From NCBI RefSeq assembly GCF_012726265.1, contig NZ_JAASAG010000004.1:248001-312000 (forward strand): a DNA stretch of 64,000 nt, written 5' to 3'. The DNA is from Streptomyces sp. HNM0575 (GTDB lineage Bacteria > Actinomycetota > Actinomycetes > Streptomycetales > Streptomycetaceae). The position numbers and the translations under genes are program-made. The notes below the pieces were generated by a model. It was not told where the DNA came from and ran no database searches. It saw only the letters and a program-made list of their open reading frames with translations. Within the stretch, counting starts at the first letter, position 1, and the number at the start of each line of letters is the position of its first letter. Shown here one piece after another: positions 33,940 to 43,518 of this stretch.

Positions 33940-36387
33940 TCAACGGTCGCGTTCGCCCGGTTTCTGCGGCTCTCCGAGGGAGGGCGGCGCGTCGTGCTCG
34001 CCGGTGCCCCACTTCGACGGCTGCGGCCCCAGCCGGAAGTCGAGGGAGTCTTCGCGCCGTATGTCGTCGGTGGTGATCCAGGTGCGGGAGATCTGCGAAC
34101 CGCCGGCCGACACCGAGCGTATGTAGCGGTCGCCGGGGCCGTCGCGCGGTGCGCGGAGGGTGAAGTGCCCGCGCGGATACCAGTGGCGGTCCAGGGTCAG
34201 TTCCACCTTCTCGAAGGAGGGGGTGTTCAGCGCCCAGGTGTCCGTGCCCGGCGTCGCCGGATAGACGCCCATGGCCGACAGCACCATCCACGACGACATG
34301 GTGCCCAGGTCGTCGTTGCCCGGCACTCCGTCGGGGGCGTCGGTGAAGCGGCACATCGCAGCGTCGACGACGTCGGTGGTCTTCCACGGCGAGCCGGTGG
34401 AGAGGTACATGTACGGCGCCGTCAGGTCGTGCTCGTTCTGCGGGTTGTACGTGCGGGAGCCGTAGAAGTCGTAGGGCTCGTCGACCCAATGGTCGTGCAC
34501 AGTCCTGCGCGGGTCCTCGGCGAGCCGGTCGTAGGCGAAGAAGGAGTCGAGGCGCTTCTCCGTGGCCTCGCGCCCGCCCATGCGGGAGATCAGCCCCGGT
34601 ATGTCCTGCGGCACCATCCACATGTACTGCGCGGCGGTCCCCTCATGGAATCCCTTGCTGCGCGCCGGGTCGGCCGGTCCGGCGAAGGTGCCGTCCGCCT
34701 TGCGGGCCCTGAAGTGGCCCGTGCCGGGATCGAGGATGTTGCGGTAGTTGCGGGAGCGGTCCCGGAAGCGTTCGGCGTCGGCGGTGTGGCCGAGATCACG
34801 GGCCATTCCGGCCAGGGCCGCGTCGGCGGAGGCGTATTCGAGAGTGGCCGAACCGCTGTGCTTGAAGTCGGGAGTGCCTGGTTTCTCCCTTTTGCGGTCC
34901 GGCTCGTATGGGACGTATCCGTCCTCTATGTACTCCTTGTTGGCTGTTCGTCCCGAATAGGGGAAATCGGCGGGCGGCACACCGTCGGCGTTCTTCTTCA
35001 GCGCGCGGTAGGCCCGCTCCTCGTGCCCCTTCAGCAGGCCCTGCTGGTAGGCGTTGGCGAGGAAGGGCGTCACCGCGTCGCCGGCCATGATGTTCGTCTC
35101 CCGCGTGGCGTAGCCCCAGCGGGGCAGCCAGCCGCCCTGGTCGTCCACGTCCAGCAGCGACAGCGCCATGTCGCGCGACTCTCGCGGCGCGACGAGCGCG
35201 AGCAGCTGCGCCTGCGTCCGATACGTGTCCCACAATGACCAGTTCTGGTAGTACGTGTGACCCTTCGCCCGGTGTATCCGCTGGTCCCATCCCCGGTAGC
35301 GCCGGTCCACGTCCTCACCGGTGTTGGGATGCAGCAGCGCACGGTAGAGCGAGGAGTAGAAGACGCGCATGCGCTCCTCGCTCCCTCCGCTCACGCGCAC
35401 CCTGCCGAGCCGCTCCTGCCAGGCGCGGCGTGCGGCGTCGCGGGTCTCGTCGAAGGAACGGCTCTGCGCCGCTTCGAGATTGCGCTCCGCGCCCGCCGCG
35501 TCGACGTACGACAGCGACGTCACCGCCTCGACGTCGCGGTCGCCGTCACGGGTGTCGAAGCGGGCGTACGCCCCGCGCCGCCCGCCGCCCGCCGATGAGT
35601 CGCCACCTTCGGTGACCTCGTCCCCGTCCCAGGTGCCATGGGAGTCGAAGGGCCGGTCGAAGCGGGTGACGGCCCACACGCTGTACGGCTCTGTGCCCTG
35701 GCAGAAGCCGCTGCCCGTGACCTTGGTGGCGATGGTGCGGTCATCCAGCACGCGCACCGAGCTGTCGCTCACCTTGTGGAGTGCCTGACCGGAGTTGAGC
35801 AGCACGTTCGCCTTGCCGGTACGGGGAAAGCGGTAGCGCTGGTGGCCGGTGTGCCGGTCCGCGGTCAGCTCGGCCGTCGTACCGCCGTAGTCGTCGAGGG
35901 CGACCTTGTACGAGCCGGGCGACGCGCTCTCCTTCTCGTGGCTGAAGCGGGAGGCGTACTCCTGGTTGTCGGTGCTGGTGATGTCGCCCGTCGTCGGCAT
36001 GGCCGGGAGGTCGCCGCCCAGCCCGCAGCCCACGCCGGAGAGGTGGACGGCGGAGAAGCCGCGGATGCGGTCGTCGTCCCAGTCGTAGCCGGTGGCGCTG
36101 CCGGTGGTGTCGGGCGACAGCTGCACCTTCCCGAACGGTACGGCGGCGCCCGGGAAGGTGTTGCCCTCGTTCCGCGTGCCTGTGAAAGGGTCGACGAGCG
36201 CCGCGGGGTCCTTCGCGGGACCCGCGTGGAACTCCCCTCCCCCGCACGGGGCGGCGGGCGGAGAGGCTCCGACGAGCCCCGCGGAGAGCGTCGCGGCAGC
36301 CAGACCCAGAAGGGTCCGGATCCGTTTCGCTCTCAGCACGTGGGGCCTCCGGACGGGTCTCGCTGTCGAACCGCCCAGGGTTGCCAT
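33940..36387 (-). CDS. Secreted GH92 family glycosyl hydrolase (alpha-mannosidase-like)
   Basis: 815 aa. A signal peptide (basic RRPHVLRAKRIR, then LLGLAAATLSAGLVGA, cleavage near APC) precedes an N-terminal beta-domain starting VDPFTGTRNEGNTFPGAAVPFG. The catalytic (alpha/alpha)6 domain has YYQNWSLWDTYRTQ, the FHEGTAAQYMWMVPQD acid region and GNDDLGTMSSWMVLSAMG, where the Asp pair is the GH92 base and calcium site. Family members are calcium-dependent exo-alpha-mannosidases acting on N- or O-glycans. It may scavenge mannose from fungal or host glycoproteins outside the cell. Divergent from lnt; the 233 bp between contain no gene. Confidence 0.93.
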   Translation of the reverse strand: MATLGGSTARPVRRPHVLRAKRIRTLLGLAAATLSAGLVGASPPAAPCGGGEFHAGPAKDPAALVDPFTGTRNEGNTFPGAAVPFGKVQLSPDTTGSATGYDWDDDRIRGFSAVHLSGVGCGLGGDLPAMPTTGDITSTDNQEYASRFSHEKESASPGSYKVALDDYGGTTAELTADRHTGHQRYRFPRTGKANVLLNSGQALHKVSDSSVRVLDDRTIATKVTGSGFCQGTEPYSVWAVTRFDRPFDSHGTWDGDEVTEGGDSSAGGGRRGAYARFDTRDGDRDVEAVTSLSYVDAAGAERNLEAAQSRSFDETRDAARRAWQERLGRVRVSGGSEERMRVFYSSLYRALLHPNTGEDVDRRYRGWDQRIHRAKGHTYYQNWSLWDTYRTQAQLLALVAPRESRDMALSLLDVDDQGGWLPRWGYATRETNIMAGDAVTPFLANAYQQGLLKGHEERAYRALKKNADGVPPADFPYSGRTANKEYIEDGYVPYEPDRKREKPGTPDFKHSGSATLEYASADAALAGMARDLGHTADAERFRDRSRNYRNILDPGTGHFRARKADGTFAGPADPARSKGFHEGTAAQYMWMVPQDIPGLISRMGGREATEKRLDSFFAYDRLAEDPRRTVHDHWVDEPYDFYGSRTYNPQNEHDLTAPYMYLSTGSPWKTTDVVDAAMCRFTDAPDGVPGNDDLGTMSSWMVLSAMGVYPATPGTDTWALNTPSFEKVELTLDRHWYPRGHFTLRAPRDGPGDRYIRSVSAGGSQISRTWITTDDIRREDSLDFRLGPQPSKWGTGEHDAPPSLGEPQKPGERDR

Positions 36388-36620
36388 GGCCTCGGCCGCT
36401 GTCTATGCCGCAGGTCACAGCGGGTCCGTACGGTCCCCTCCGGGGCATGTACGCCACAGAGGAGGGGAAACGTCGCACAGTCGGTCAGCCGGTGACCGCG
36501 ACGGCGGCGGTGACGCACGGCGGAGCCATAGGGCCGGGGACGCCGGACGGTGACCCCGGCGTGATGCCAGGCGGGGACCGGGACGGGCAGTCGGCACGGA
36601 CGGGACGGTGAAGGCGAGAG

Positions 36621-38327
36621 ATGGCCGCAGGGCGTGAGGGTGCCCGGCGTCTGCGGAGACGCGCGTACCGCGCGGCGGGTCCGGTGGCGGCGGCCGCGGC
36701 GGGTGCGCTGCCCGCGTTCGCCTTTCCTGCACCGTCGCTGTGGTGGCTCGCGTGGGTGGCGCTGGTGCCGTGGCTGCTGCTCGTGCGTGCCGCGGGCTCG
36801 GGTCGCGGTGCGGCGGTGACGGGCTGGCTCGGCGGTACGGGTTTCATGCTGGCCGTGCACCACTGGCTGCTGCCGAGCCTGCACGTCTTCATCTTCGTAC
36901 TGGCGGCGCTGCTGGGCCTGTTGTGGGCTCCGTGGGGCTGGCTGGTCCGGCGGCTGCTGCGCGGACGGCCGGGTCCGGGCAGGGTGGCGGCTGCCGCGGT
37001 GCTCGTCCCCTCGGGCTGGCTGATGGTCGAACTGGTCCGTTCCTGGGAGTACTTGGGGGGACCGTGGGGACTGCTGGGCGCGAGCCAGTGGCAGGTCACG
37101 CCCGCGCTGCGGCTGGCGTCGGCCGGCGGTGTGTGGCTCGTGACGTTCGTGCTGGTCGCCGTCAACACGGCACTGACCGTGCTCGTCGCCCTCGTCGCCG
37201 GCCGGGCCCGCGGGCGCCCCGGCACGGCGGGGTCCGGGTCCCCGGCCGCGAACCCGGCCCCGGCCCCGGCCGGTTCGCCCGGTTCACCGTCCGCGGCGCC
37301 GCTCACTTCACCGTCCGCCGCACCGGCCGCGGCCCTCACCGCTGTCGCCGCGGTCGCGGCGCTCGCCGCCTGCGGCGGTGCGTTGGCCGCCGCGTGGGCA
37401 TGGGCGCCCGTGCCCCACGAGGACGGCGAGACGCGAGTCGCCGTGGTCCAGCCGGGCGTGGTCGTGGGCCAGCGTGCGCGGCTGGAGCGCAGCGAGGAAC
37501 TCACCCGCGAGCTGAAGGGCCGTGACACGGACCTCGTGGTGTGGGGCGAGAGCAGCGTCAGCTTCGACCTCGGTGCCCATCCCCGGCTGCGCGCTCAACT
37601 CGCGGCCCTCTCCTCGGAGGTGGGCTCGCCGATCCTCGTCAACGTCGACGCCCGGCGCTCCGACCGCCCCGGCATCTACAAGAGTTCGATACTGATCGGT
37701 CCCGGCGGCCCGGCCGGCAAGCGCTACGACAAGACCCGCCTCGTGCCCTTCGGCGAGTACATCCCCGCCCGCTCGCTGCTGGGCTGGGCCACATCGGTGG
37801 GTCGTGCGGCAGGAGAGGACCGGCTGCGCGGCGACGGCCCGGTGATGATGAAGGCCGCCGGCGAGAAGTTCGGGCCGCTGGTGTGCTTCGAGAGCGCCTT
37901 CCCGGACATGAGCCGCCAACTCGCCCTGGACGGCGCCCGGTTGATCGTCACCCAGTCCTCCACCTCGACGTTCCAGCACAGTTGGGCGCCCGAGCAGCAC
38001 GCCTCGCTTGCCGCGCTCCGCGCTGCCGAGACGGGGCGGCCGATGGTGCACGCCACCCTCACCGGGGTCAGCGCCGTCTACGGACCACGGGGGGAGCCCG
38101 CGGGCCCCTGGATCGGCACGTCCCGCAGCACCACCCGGGTCTACGACGTGCCGCTGGCCACCGGCAGCACGCTCTATCTCCGTACCGGCGACTGGATCGT
38201 GCACGCGTCAGTCGCGGCGCTCGTCGTCTGGGGCGCGGCCGTCGCGGTGCGCGCGCTGGGCCGCCGCAGGCGGGAGCGGGCGGACGGGCGGGGGCGTTCC
38301 GGTTCGGTGCCCTCCGGGCGCGGCTGA
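36621..38327 (+). CDS. lnt: Apolipoprotein N-acyltransferase
   Basis: 568 aa. N-terminal helices (WWLAWVALVPWLLLV, FIFVLAALLGLLWAPWGW, the SWEYLGGPWGLLG loop) are followed by an extracytoplasmic nitrilase domain with the complete Glu-Lys-Cys triad: WGES (E310), YDKTRLVPFGEYIP (K371) and VCFES (C422). A last helix and a basic tail follow. It N-acylates the Cys of mature lipoproteins; several lipoproteins are encoded in this window (SBP, Rieske, DUF4232). A hydrophobic linker of Ala/Pro-rich residues between helices 5 and 6 is longer than in E. coli. Confidence 0.93.
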   Translation: MAAGREGARRLRRRAYRAAGPVAAAAAGALPAFAFPAPSLWWLAWVALVPWLLLVRAAGSGRGAAVTGWLGGTGFMLAVHHWLLPSLHVFIFVLAALLGLLWAPWGWLVRRLLRGRPGPGRVAAAAVLVPSGWLMVELVRSWEYLGGPWGLLGASQWQVTPALRLASAGGVWLVTFVLVAVNTALTVLVALVAGRARGRPGTAGSGSPAANPAPAPAGSPGSPSAAPLTSPSAAPAAALTAVAAVAALAACGGALAAAWAWAPVPHEDGETRVAVVQPGVVVGQRARLERSEELTRELKGRDTDLVVWGESSVSFDLGAHPRLRAQLAALSSEVGSPILVNVDARRSDRPGIYKSSILIGPGGPAGKRYDKTRLVPFGEYIPARSLLGWATSVGRAAGEDRLRGDGPVMMKAAGEKFGPLVCFESAFPDMSRQLALDGARLIVTQSSTSTFQHSWAPEQHASLAALRAAETGRPMVHATLTGVSAVYGPRGEPAGPWIGTSRSTTRVYDVPLATGSTLYLRTGDWIVHASVAALVVWGAAVAVRALGRRRRERADGRGRSGSVPSGRG

Positions 38328-38387
38328 CGAAGCGTCGCCCGTACGCTCCACGGACCGGCCTGCGATCGCGGCCCGGGCACGACACCT

Positions 38388-39689
38388 TCAGCCGGAGCCC
38401 GGCCCGCCTTCCGCTCCGGTTCCGTCCGTCCGGGCTCCTTCCGTTCCGTCTCCGTCCGTCCCGGTCCCGGCGCTGCGCGCCGCGACGCTCCCGTCGTGAC
38501 CCGGCGGGCTCCAGTCGGCGATCCCGTCCAGGGCGCGCAGCGCGAGGTGCGGCGCCAGCCGGTTCATCGCGGCCATGGCGGCATCGCGCAGAGCGCAGAC
38601 GGGCGCGGAGGTGAGGGTGACGAGGCGTCCGACGCGCACGGCCCGCCGTACCACCTCGCTCGTACGCGGCAGCCGGTCACGGGTGTAGGCGGCCAGCGCC
38701 TCCGGGACATCCGCCCCCGGCGCGGCGTGGTGTGCGAGCACGATCGCGTCCTCCACGGCCTGGTTGCCGCCCTGTCCGAGGGTGGGCGGCATGGCGTGCG
38801 CGGCGTCGCCGAGCACGGCCACGCGCCCGCGGTGGAGAGCGGGAAGCGGCACGGCCGCCTCGAAGACGTCGTTGCGCAGCACGTCGTCCGGGCCGGCGGC
38901 GTCGAGGATCGCGGGCACCGGATCGTGCCAGGCACCGAACCGGCGCCGCAGTTCGGCGTGTTCGTCGTCGGGCGCCCGCTCCCCCTCCGGCGCGGCCGCG
39001 GCGGCGTAGGCGTAGACCCGTCCGTCGTGCAGCGGCTGCGTGCCCCACAGGACGCCGCGGCCCCATGTCTCGTGCGGTGCGTAGGCGACATCGGGCGCGG
39101 GAACGACGAGCCGCCACGCGGTGAACCCCGCGTACCGCGGAGCAGGGGCTCCCGGGAAGAGCGCCGAACGGGCCGCGGAGTGGACGCCGTCGGCCGCGAC
39201 CACCAGCTCCGCTTCGTGCTCCAGCTCGCCGTGGCGTACGACAGCCGGACGGTCCGCTCCGCCCGGATCCGCGATCGCGGCGTCCGCGCCGGTGACCAAC
39301 GCGCCCTCCGGCAGCCGGGATCGGAGCATCGAGACCAGTGTCGCCCGGTGCAGCAGTACGAACGGGCCACCGAAGCGTGCCGCGGCGGCGTCCTGGCTGG
39401 TACGGCACAGCCACCGCCCCGACGGGGTGCGCAGCCCGCCCTCCGCTTGCCATGCGCGCATCGATCTCACCGTGTCGCCGAGGCCGATGACGTCCAGCGC
39501 ACGCAGCGAGTTGGGGGTCAGGCCGAGGCCCGCACCGACCGCCTCGATCGCGGGGGCCCGCTCGAGAACGGTGACCTGCCAGCCTTCGCGGTGCAGTGCG
39601 ACCGCGGCGGTGAGACCACCGATGCCGCCGCCGATGACGAGGGCGCGCGGGCCGTCACCGTCGCCGGGGCGGGAGCCGGATCCGGGCAT
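38388..39689 (-). CDS. FAD-dependent monooxygenase
   Basis: 433 aa of the PHBH/salicylate-hydroxylase type. FAD motifs: VIGGGIGGLTAAVALHREG with LERAP 20 residues later, VVAADGVHSAAR (DG motif) and VAVLGDAAHAMPPTLGQGGNQ (GD motif). The N-terminal leader and C-terminal tail are Gly/Thr/Asp-rich low complexity. It probably hydroxylates an aromatic compound with NAD(P)H. Divergent from a TetR gene with tandem palindromes between, so its expression is probably repressed until a ligand appears. Confidence 0.9.
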   Translation of the reverse strand: MPGSGSRPGDGDGPRALVIGGGIGGLTAAVALHREGWQVTVLERAPAIEAVGAGLGLTPNSLRALDVIGLGDTVRSMRAWQAEGGLRTPSGRWLCRTSQDAAAARFGGPFVLLHRATLVSMLRSRLPEGALVTGADAAIADPGGADRPAVVRHGELEHEAELVVAADGVHSAARSALFPGAPAPRYAGFTAWRLVVPAPDVAYAPHETWGRGVLWGTQPLHDGRVYAYAAAAAPEGERAPDDEHAELRRRFGAWHDPVPAILDAAGPDDVLRNDVFEAAVPLPALHRGRVAVLGDAAHAMPPTLGQGGNQAVEDAIVLAHHAAPGADVPEALAAYTRDRLPRTSEVVRRAVRVGRLVTLTSAPVCALRDAAMAAMNRLAPHLALRALDGIADWSPPGHDGSVAARSAGTGTDGDGTEGARTDGTGAEGGPGSG

Positions 39690-39755
39690 GGTGTGCTCTC
39701 CTTCGGTCTCCTTGGCCGCGGGGCGGACCGGCAGTCAGATGCACCGGCACCGCTC

Positions 39756-39785
39756 ACTACATCCGTAGTCTACTACGCACGTAGT
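39756..39785. promoter_or_regulatory. Tandem TetR-type operators in divergent promoter
   Basis: Site 1 (39756-39769) is ACTACATCCGTAGT, one mismatch; site 2 (39772-39785) is ACTACGCACGTAGT, perfect 6-bp arms, extending to 7 bp. Centres are 16 bp apart. They lie 67-97 bp from the monooxygenase start and 40-69 bp from the TetR start, the expected place for control of both. Confidence 0.75.
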
Positions 39786-39824
39786 ACGAGGGCCCCGGCG
39801 CGGGCCCGTCGTACATTTGCTGCC

Positions 39825-40472
39825 ATGAACGCGGCCGCCCCCTCTTCCCCCTCCTCGCCACGAACTCCCCGGACTTCCCGGACTCCCCGCTCCGAGGTCG
39901 TCGCCGACGCCGCCATCGGTCTGCTCGTCCGCGGCGGCCTCCGAGCGCTGACGCACCGGGCGGTCGACGAGGCGGCCGGACTCCCGCAGGGCTCCACCTC
40001 GAACCACGCCCGCACCCGTGCGGCGCTGATCGAAACAGCAGTGCGGCGCCTGGCCGTACGGGAGTCGCAGGTGATCTCCCTGGAGGAGATGCCGGACGGA
40101 GAGGACACGGAGGCGCTGGCGGACGGTCTGGCCCTGGCGCTGCACCGCTATCTCACCCGCGACCCGTCGCTGCTCATCGCCCGCTACGAGCTGGCGCTGG
40201 AGATCACGCGCCGCCCGGAACTGCGTGAGACGTACGTGCGGACCGGGACCGCCGCCTTCCGTGAGCCGCTGGTCGCGATGCTCGGACGCGCCGGATCGGC
40301 GGATCCGGAACGGCACACCCTGTCACTGGTGGCCTGGTGCGACGGCATGCTCTTCTCGTGCACGGCGGGCTCGTACGTCAACGAGGTGCCCACCCGCAAT
40401 CAACTGCGGACGTCGCTGCGGGAGTTGCTGCACGGCATGCTGGACGACTCGGCAAAGCACACGAAGCGCTGA
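39825..40472 (+). CDS. TetR/AcrR family transcriptional regulator
   Basis: 215 aa. The N-terminal HTH spans about residues 25-70 (VVADAAIGLLVRGGLRALTHRAVDEAAGLPQGSTSNHARTR in outline: DAA.. GLRALTHRAV .. GLPQGSTSNHF-like). The C-terminal domain is all-helical (LALALHRYLTRDPSLLIARYELAL) as in TetR ligand domains. A Ser/Pro/Arg leader of about 20 residues precedes the HTH. The start is ATG 39825 (MNAAAPSSPS). It likely represses the divergent FAD monooxygenase and itself through the palindromes between them. Confidence 0.9.
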   Translation: MNAAAPSSPSSPRTPRTSRTPRSEVVADAAIGLLVRGGLRALTHRAVDEAAGLPQGSTSNHARTRAALIETAVRRLAVRESQVISLEEMPDGEDTEALADGLALALHRYLTRDPSLLIARYELALEITRRPELRETYVRTGTAAFREPLVAMLGRAGSADPERHTLSLVAWCDGMLFSCTAGSYVNEVPTRNQLRTSLRELLHGMLDDSAKHTKR

Positions 40473-40544
40473 CGGCGAGCGAAGCGCACCGCCCGCCCGG
40501 CCCCCGCACACCCGACCCCGTACCCGCCGGGGCGGACGGGCGGA

Positions 40545-41021
40545 TCACACACGGCCCAGCCGGCTCTCCAGCCGGCCCACGGCCGCCCTGATCCCCGCCC
40601 CGTACTCGTCGTCCGCGAGCGCGCCCAACGCGCCCCGCGCGCGCCGCAGTTCACGGCGGGCCGCGCCGCTGTCCCCCAGCTTCGCGTGGTCCGCGGCGAG
40701 GTTGAGGTACAGCGACGGATACAGGGAGCGCACCGCCGGCGAATGCTCTCCCCACTCCACCTCCTCCTCGGTGAGCGCGTCGGCCGCGGCGAGCGCCCGG
40801 AGGTCCCATTCGAGCTCGGAGCCGGGGTCGTCCTGGGTGTCCGCCATGTAGTGCGCGATGGTGCAGCGGCGGAAGAGGTCGCCCTCACCGCTGGTCTCGG
40901 ACCACAGCAGCGCCAGGCGGTTCCTGGCCTCTTCGCGGTCGCCCGCGCGGTGAAGCATGATCGCCTGGCCGATGCGGACCATGAACCCGTCCGGGGACGT
41001 CTCCTGCTGCTGCTCCGTCAC
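40545..41021 (-). CDS. Hypothetical TPR-like helical protein
   Basis: 158 aa, no signal or membrane segment. The sequence is a series of amphipathic helices with TPR-like spacing: IGQAIMLHRAGDREEARNRLALLW, RCTIAHYMADTQ, LYLNLAADHAKLGDSGAARRELRRAR and AVGRLESRLGRV. It resembles conserved Streptomyces proteins of unknown function. It lies just downstream of ung (81 bp) on the same strand. Confidence 0.8.
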   Translation of the reverse strand: MTEQQQETSPDGFMVRIGQAIMLHRAGDREEARNRLALLWSETSGEGDLFRRCTIAHYMADTQDDPGSELEWDLRALAAADALTEEEVEWGEHSPAVRSLYPSLYLNLAADHAKLGDSGAARRELRRARGALGALADDEYGAGIRAAVGRLESRLGRV

Positions 41022-41102
41022 GGGACTCCTCCTTCACCGGGCGCGCCGAGTGCTGCCGTCACCTGCAACGACGACGCTAGCGGGCGGCACTGACATTCGC
41101 GC

Positions 41103-41834
41103 TCAGGCGCGGGCTCCGGCGTCCGGGATGCGCCAGTCGACGGGCGCGTGTCCCGCGGCGGCGACCGCTTCGTCGATCCGGCTGAAGGGCCGGGAGCCGA
41201 AGAACTTCTTCGCGGAGAGCGGGGAGGGGTGTGCGCCCTGCACGACCGTGTGCCTCGCGGTGTCGATCAGCGGGAGCTTCTTCCTGGCGTGGTTCCCCCA
41301 GAGCACGAAGACCGCGGGAGCCTCCCTGGCCGCGACGGCCCGGATCACCGCGTCGGTGAAGGTCTCCCAGCCCTTGCCCTTGTGGGAGTTGGCCTCCCCC
41401 GCGCGTACGGTCAGCACCGCGTTGAGCAGGAGCACGCCCTGCTCGGCCCACGGCATCAGATACCCGGTGCCGGGGACGGGATGGCCCAGGTCGTCGCGCA
41501 GCTCCTTGTAGATGTTGCGCAGCGACGGCGGGGTGCGGACGCCGGGCCGCACGGAGAAGCACAGGCCGTGCCCCTGCCCCTCCCCGTGGTACGGGTCCTG
41601 GCCGAGGATCAGCACCTTCACCCGCTCGTAGGGAGTGGCGTGCAGGGCCGCGAAGACCTCCTCGCGCGGCGGGTAGACGGGACCGCGCTCCCGCTCCTGC
41701 TCGACGAACTCGGCGAGCTCCTTGAAGTAGGGCTTGCCGGTCTCCTCGCCGAGGGCCTGCTGCCAGGAGTCCGGCAGCGTGCCCAGCATGTCGTTCAACT
41801 CTCCTACCTCCGCGGCGCCTTCGTACGTCGTCAT
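41103..41834 (-). CDS. ung: Uracil-DNA glycosylase (family 1)
   Basis: 243 aa. Motif A GQDPYHGEGQGHGLCFSV contains the catalytic Asp and Tyr; LLLNAVLTVRAGEANSHKGKGW is the uracil-recognition region; AHPSPLSA is the Leu-loop motif with the catalytic His. It removes uracil from DNA to start base-excision repair. ATG at 41834 (MTTYEG) is given; a GTG three codons earlier (VTAMTTYEG) is an alternative. Confidence 0.95.
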   Translation of the reverse strand: MTTYEGAAEVGELNDMLGTLPDSWQQALGEETGKPYFKELAEFVEQERERGPVYPPREEVFAALHATPYERVKVLILGQDPYHGEGQGHGLCFSVRPGVRTPPSLRNIYKELRDDLGHPVPGTGYLMPWAEQGVLLLNAVLTVRAGEANSHKGKGWETFTDAVIRAVAAREAPAVFVLWGNHARKKLPLIDTARHTVVQGAHPSPLSAKKFFGSRPFSRIDEAVAAAGHAPVDWRIPDAGARA

Positions 41835-41925
41835 TGCCGTCACGAACGTACCGGCTGCCACTGACAGAGAGGGGGTCCCGCCGGCAGCGCCGACGGGACC
41901 CCCTCTCGAAGCCGGGCGGGCGGGT

Positions 41926-43518
41926 CTACCAGCTGGACTTCTTGTGCAGCTCCCACATCCGCGGAAGCGTCGACGGGTCGAGCACCCACTCGACGCCCGC
42001 GACGTCCTTGAGCGAGGCCACGTACACACGGCCCTGCCACAGCGGCAGCAGCCGCGCGTCCTTCGCGATGAGCTTCTGCGCGCGGGTGAAGGCGCGGCTG
42101 GCGGTGGCGCGGTTGCTCTCCTTGCGCGACTTCGGCAGCAGGTCCTCGGTGATCTCGGAGTTCTCGTACGGCGTGCCGAGGGCGTTGTTCTTGCCGACGA
42201 AGGGCGCGACGTAGTTGTCGGCGTCGGGGAAGTCGGGGAACCAACCGCGCCCGAAGACCGGGTACTTGCCCTTGCTGTAGCCCTCGACGAACTCGGACCA
42301 GGGACGGCCCTTGACGGTGACGTCGAAGAGGCCCGACTTGTTCAGCTGGCGCTTCAGCTCGGCGAAGGTCTCACCCGTCGTGGAGCCGTAGCGGTCCGTG
42401 GTGTACCACAGCTTCAGCGGGACCTTCTTGTTGATGCCCGCGTCGCGGAGGGTGCTCGCCGCCTTGTTGCGGTCGGGCTCGCCGTAGCGGTCGTAGTAGG
42501 CGCTGGTGTGGCCCGTGATACCGCCGGGGACCATGGAGTACAGCGGGTCGGTCGTGCGGTTGTAGACGTTGCGCACGAGCGCCTTGCGGTCGATCAGTTC
42601 GGCAATGGCCTTGCGCACGGCGGGATTTCCCGCCATGGGGTCCTTGGGGTTGAAGACGAGATAGCTGATCTCGGAGCCGAGAAGCTCGGTCAGCTCGACT
42701 TGCTGGTCGCCGTTCGCCTGTGCCTTCTGGAATCCGCTGACCTGATCGGGAGTCAGTCCGCGGTAGGCGACGTCGATCTTCTTGTCCTTGAGCGCCTTCA
42801 CCATCTTCCCGGAGTCCTGGAAGTACTCGATGGTGACGACGTCGTTCTTGGGCTCCGCGGGACCGCGGTAGCCGTTGTACCGCGTCAGCTCCGCCTTCTT
42901 GCCCTTGGTGTACGACTTCAGCGAGTACGGTCCGGAACCCACGAGCTTGTCGCCCTTGCGCAGCTTCTTCGCCGGGTAGGTCTCCGGGTCGACGATCGCG
43001 GTGGCCGGGGTGGCGAGGATGAACGGGAAGGTGGCGTCGGACTTCTTCAGATGGAAGACGACCGTCCGCTTGTCCGGTGCCTCCACGCGGTCCAGGCTCC
43101 CCATCAGCCCGAGCGGGCCGGACTTGGCCTTGATCGTCATGACGCGGTCGATCGAGTGCTTGACGGCCTGGGAGTCGAGCGGGTTCCCGTTGGAGAACTT
43201 CAGCCCGTCCCGCAGCGTGCAGCGGTAGACGCGGCTCGCGGAGTCGGTGAAGCCGCAGCGCTTGGCCGCGTCGGGCTCCGGGGAGGAGCTGCTGCTCGGG
43301 AAGGACAGCAGCGTCTGGAAGACGTTCTTGTACAGCTCCCACGAACCGTCCCAGGCCGCCGCCGGGTCGAGGGTGCTGGGGGCGCTGGTCGTACCCGTGA
43401 CGATCTCGCGGCGCTTTGCCTCGGCGTCGTCACCCGACATCGAACTGCACCCGGCGACCATGGACGTCGCTATGACGACGGTCGCTGCGATCCTCAGAGG
43501 TCCGTTCCGGTCGAACAC
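41926..43518 (-). CDS. Peptide/oligopeptide ABC transporter substrate-binding lipoprotein
   Basis: 530 aa, SBP_bac_5 family. The signal peptide ends in a lipobox MVAGC (Cys24), so the protein is anchored outside the membrane. Family features: STLDPAAAWDGSWELYKNVFQTLL, YRCTLRDGLKFSNGNPLDSQAVKHSI, VGSGPYSLKSY, VRKAIAELIDRKALV and FGRGWFPDFPDADNYV near the end. No permease or ATPase gene adjoins, so it is an orphan binding protein. GTG start with GAGGAG about 8 nt upstream. Confidence 0.92.
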   Translation of the reverse strand: MFDRNGPLRIAATVVIATSMVAGCSSMSGDDAEAKRREIVTGTTSAPSTLDPAAAWDGSWELYKNVFQTLLSFPSSSSSPEPDAAKRCGFTDSASRVYRCTLRDGLKFSNGNPLDSQAVKHSIDRVMTIKAKSGPLGLMGSLDRVEAPDKRTVVFHLKKSDATFPFILATPATAIVDPETYPAKKLRKGDKLVGSGPYSLKSYTKGKKAELTRYNGYRGPAEPKNDVVTIEYFQDSGKMVKALKDKKIDVAYRGLTPDQVSGFQKAQANGDQQVELTELLGSEISYLVFNPKDPMAGNPAVRKAIAELIDRKALVRNVYNRTTDPLYSMVPGGITGHTSAYYDRYGEPDRNKAASTLRDAGINKKVPLKLWYTTDRYGSTTGETFAELKRQLNKSGLFDVTVKGRPWSEFVEGYSKGKYPVFGRGWFPDFPDADNYVAPFVGKNNALGTPYENSEITEDLLPKSRKESNRATASRAFTRAQKLIAKDARLLPLWQGRVYVASLKDVAGVEWVLDPSTLPRMWELHKKSSW

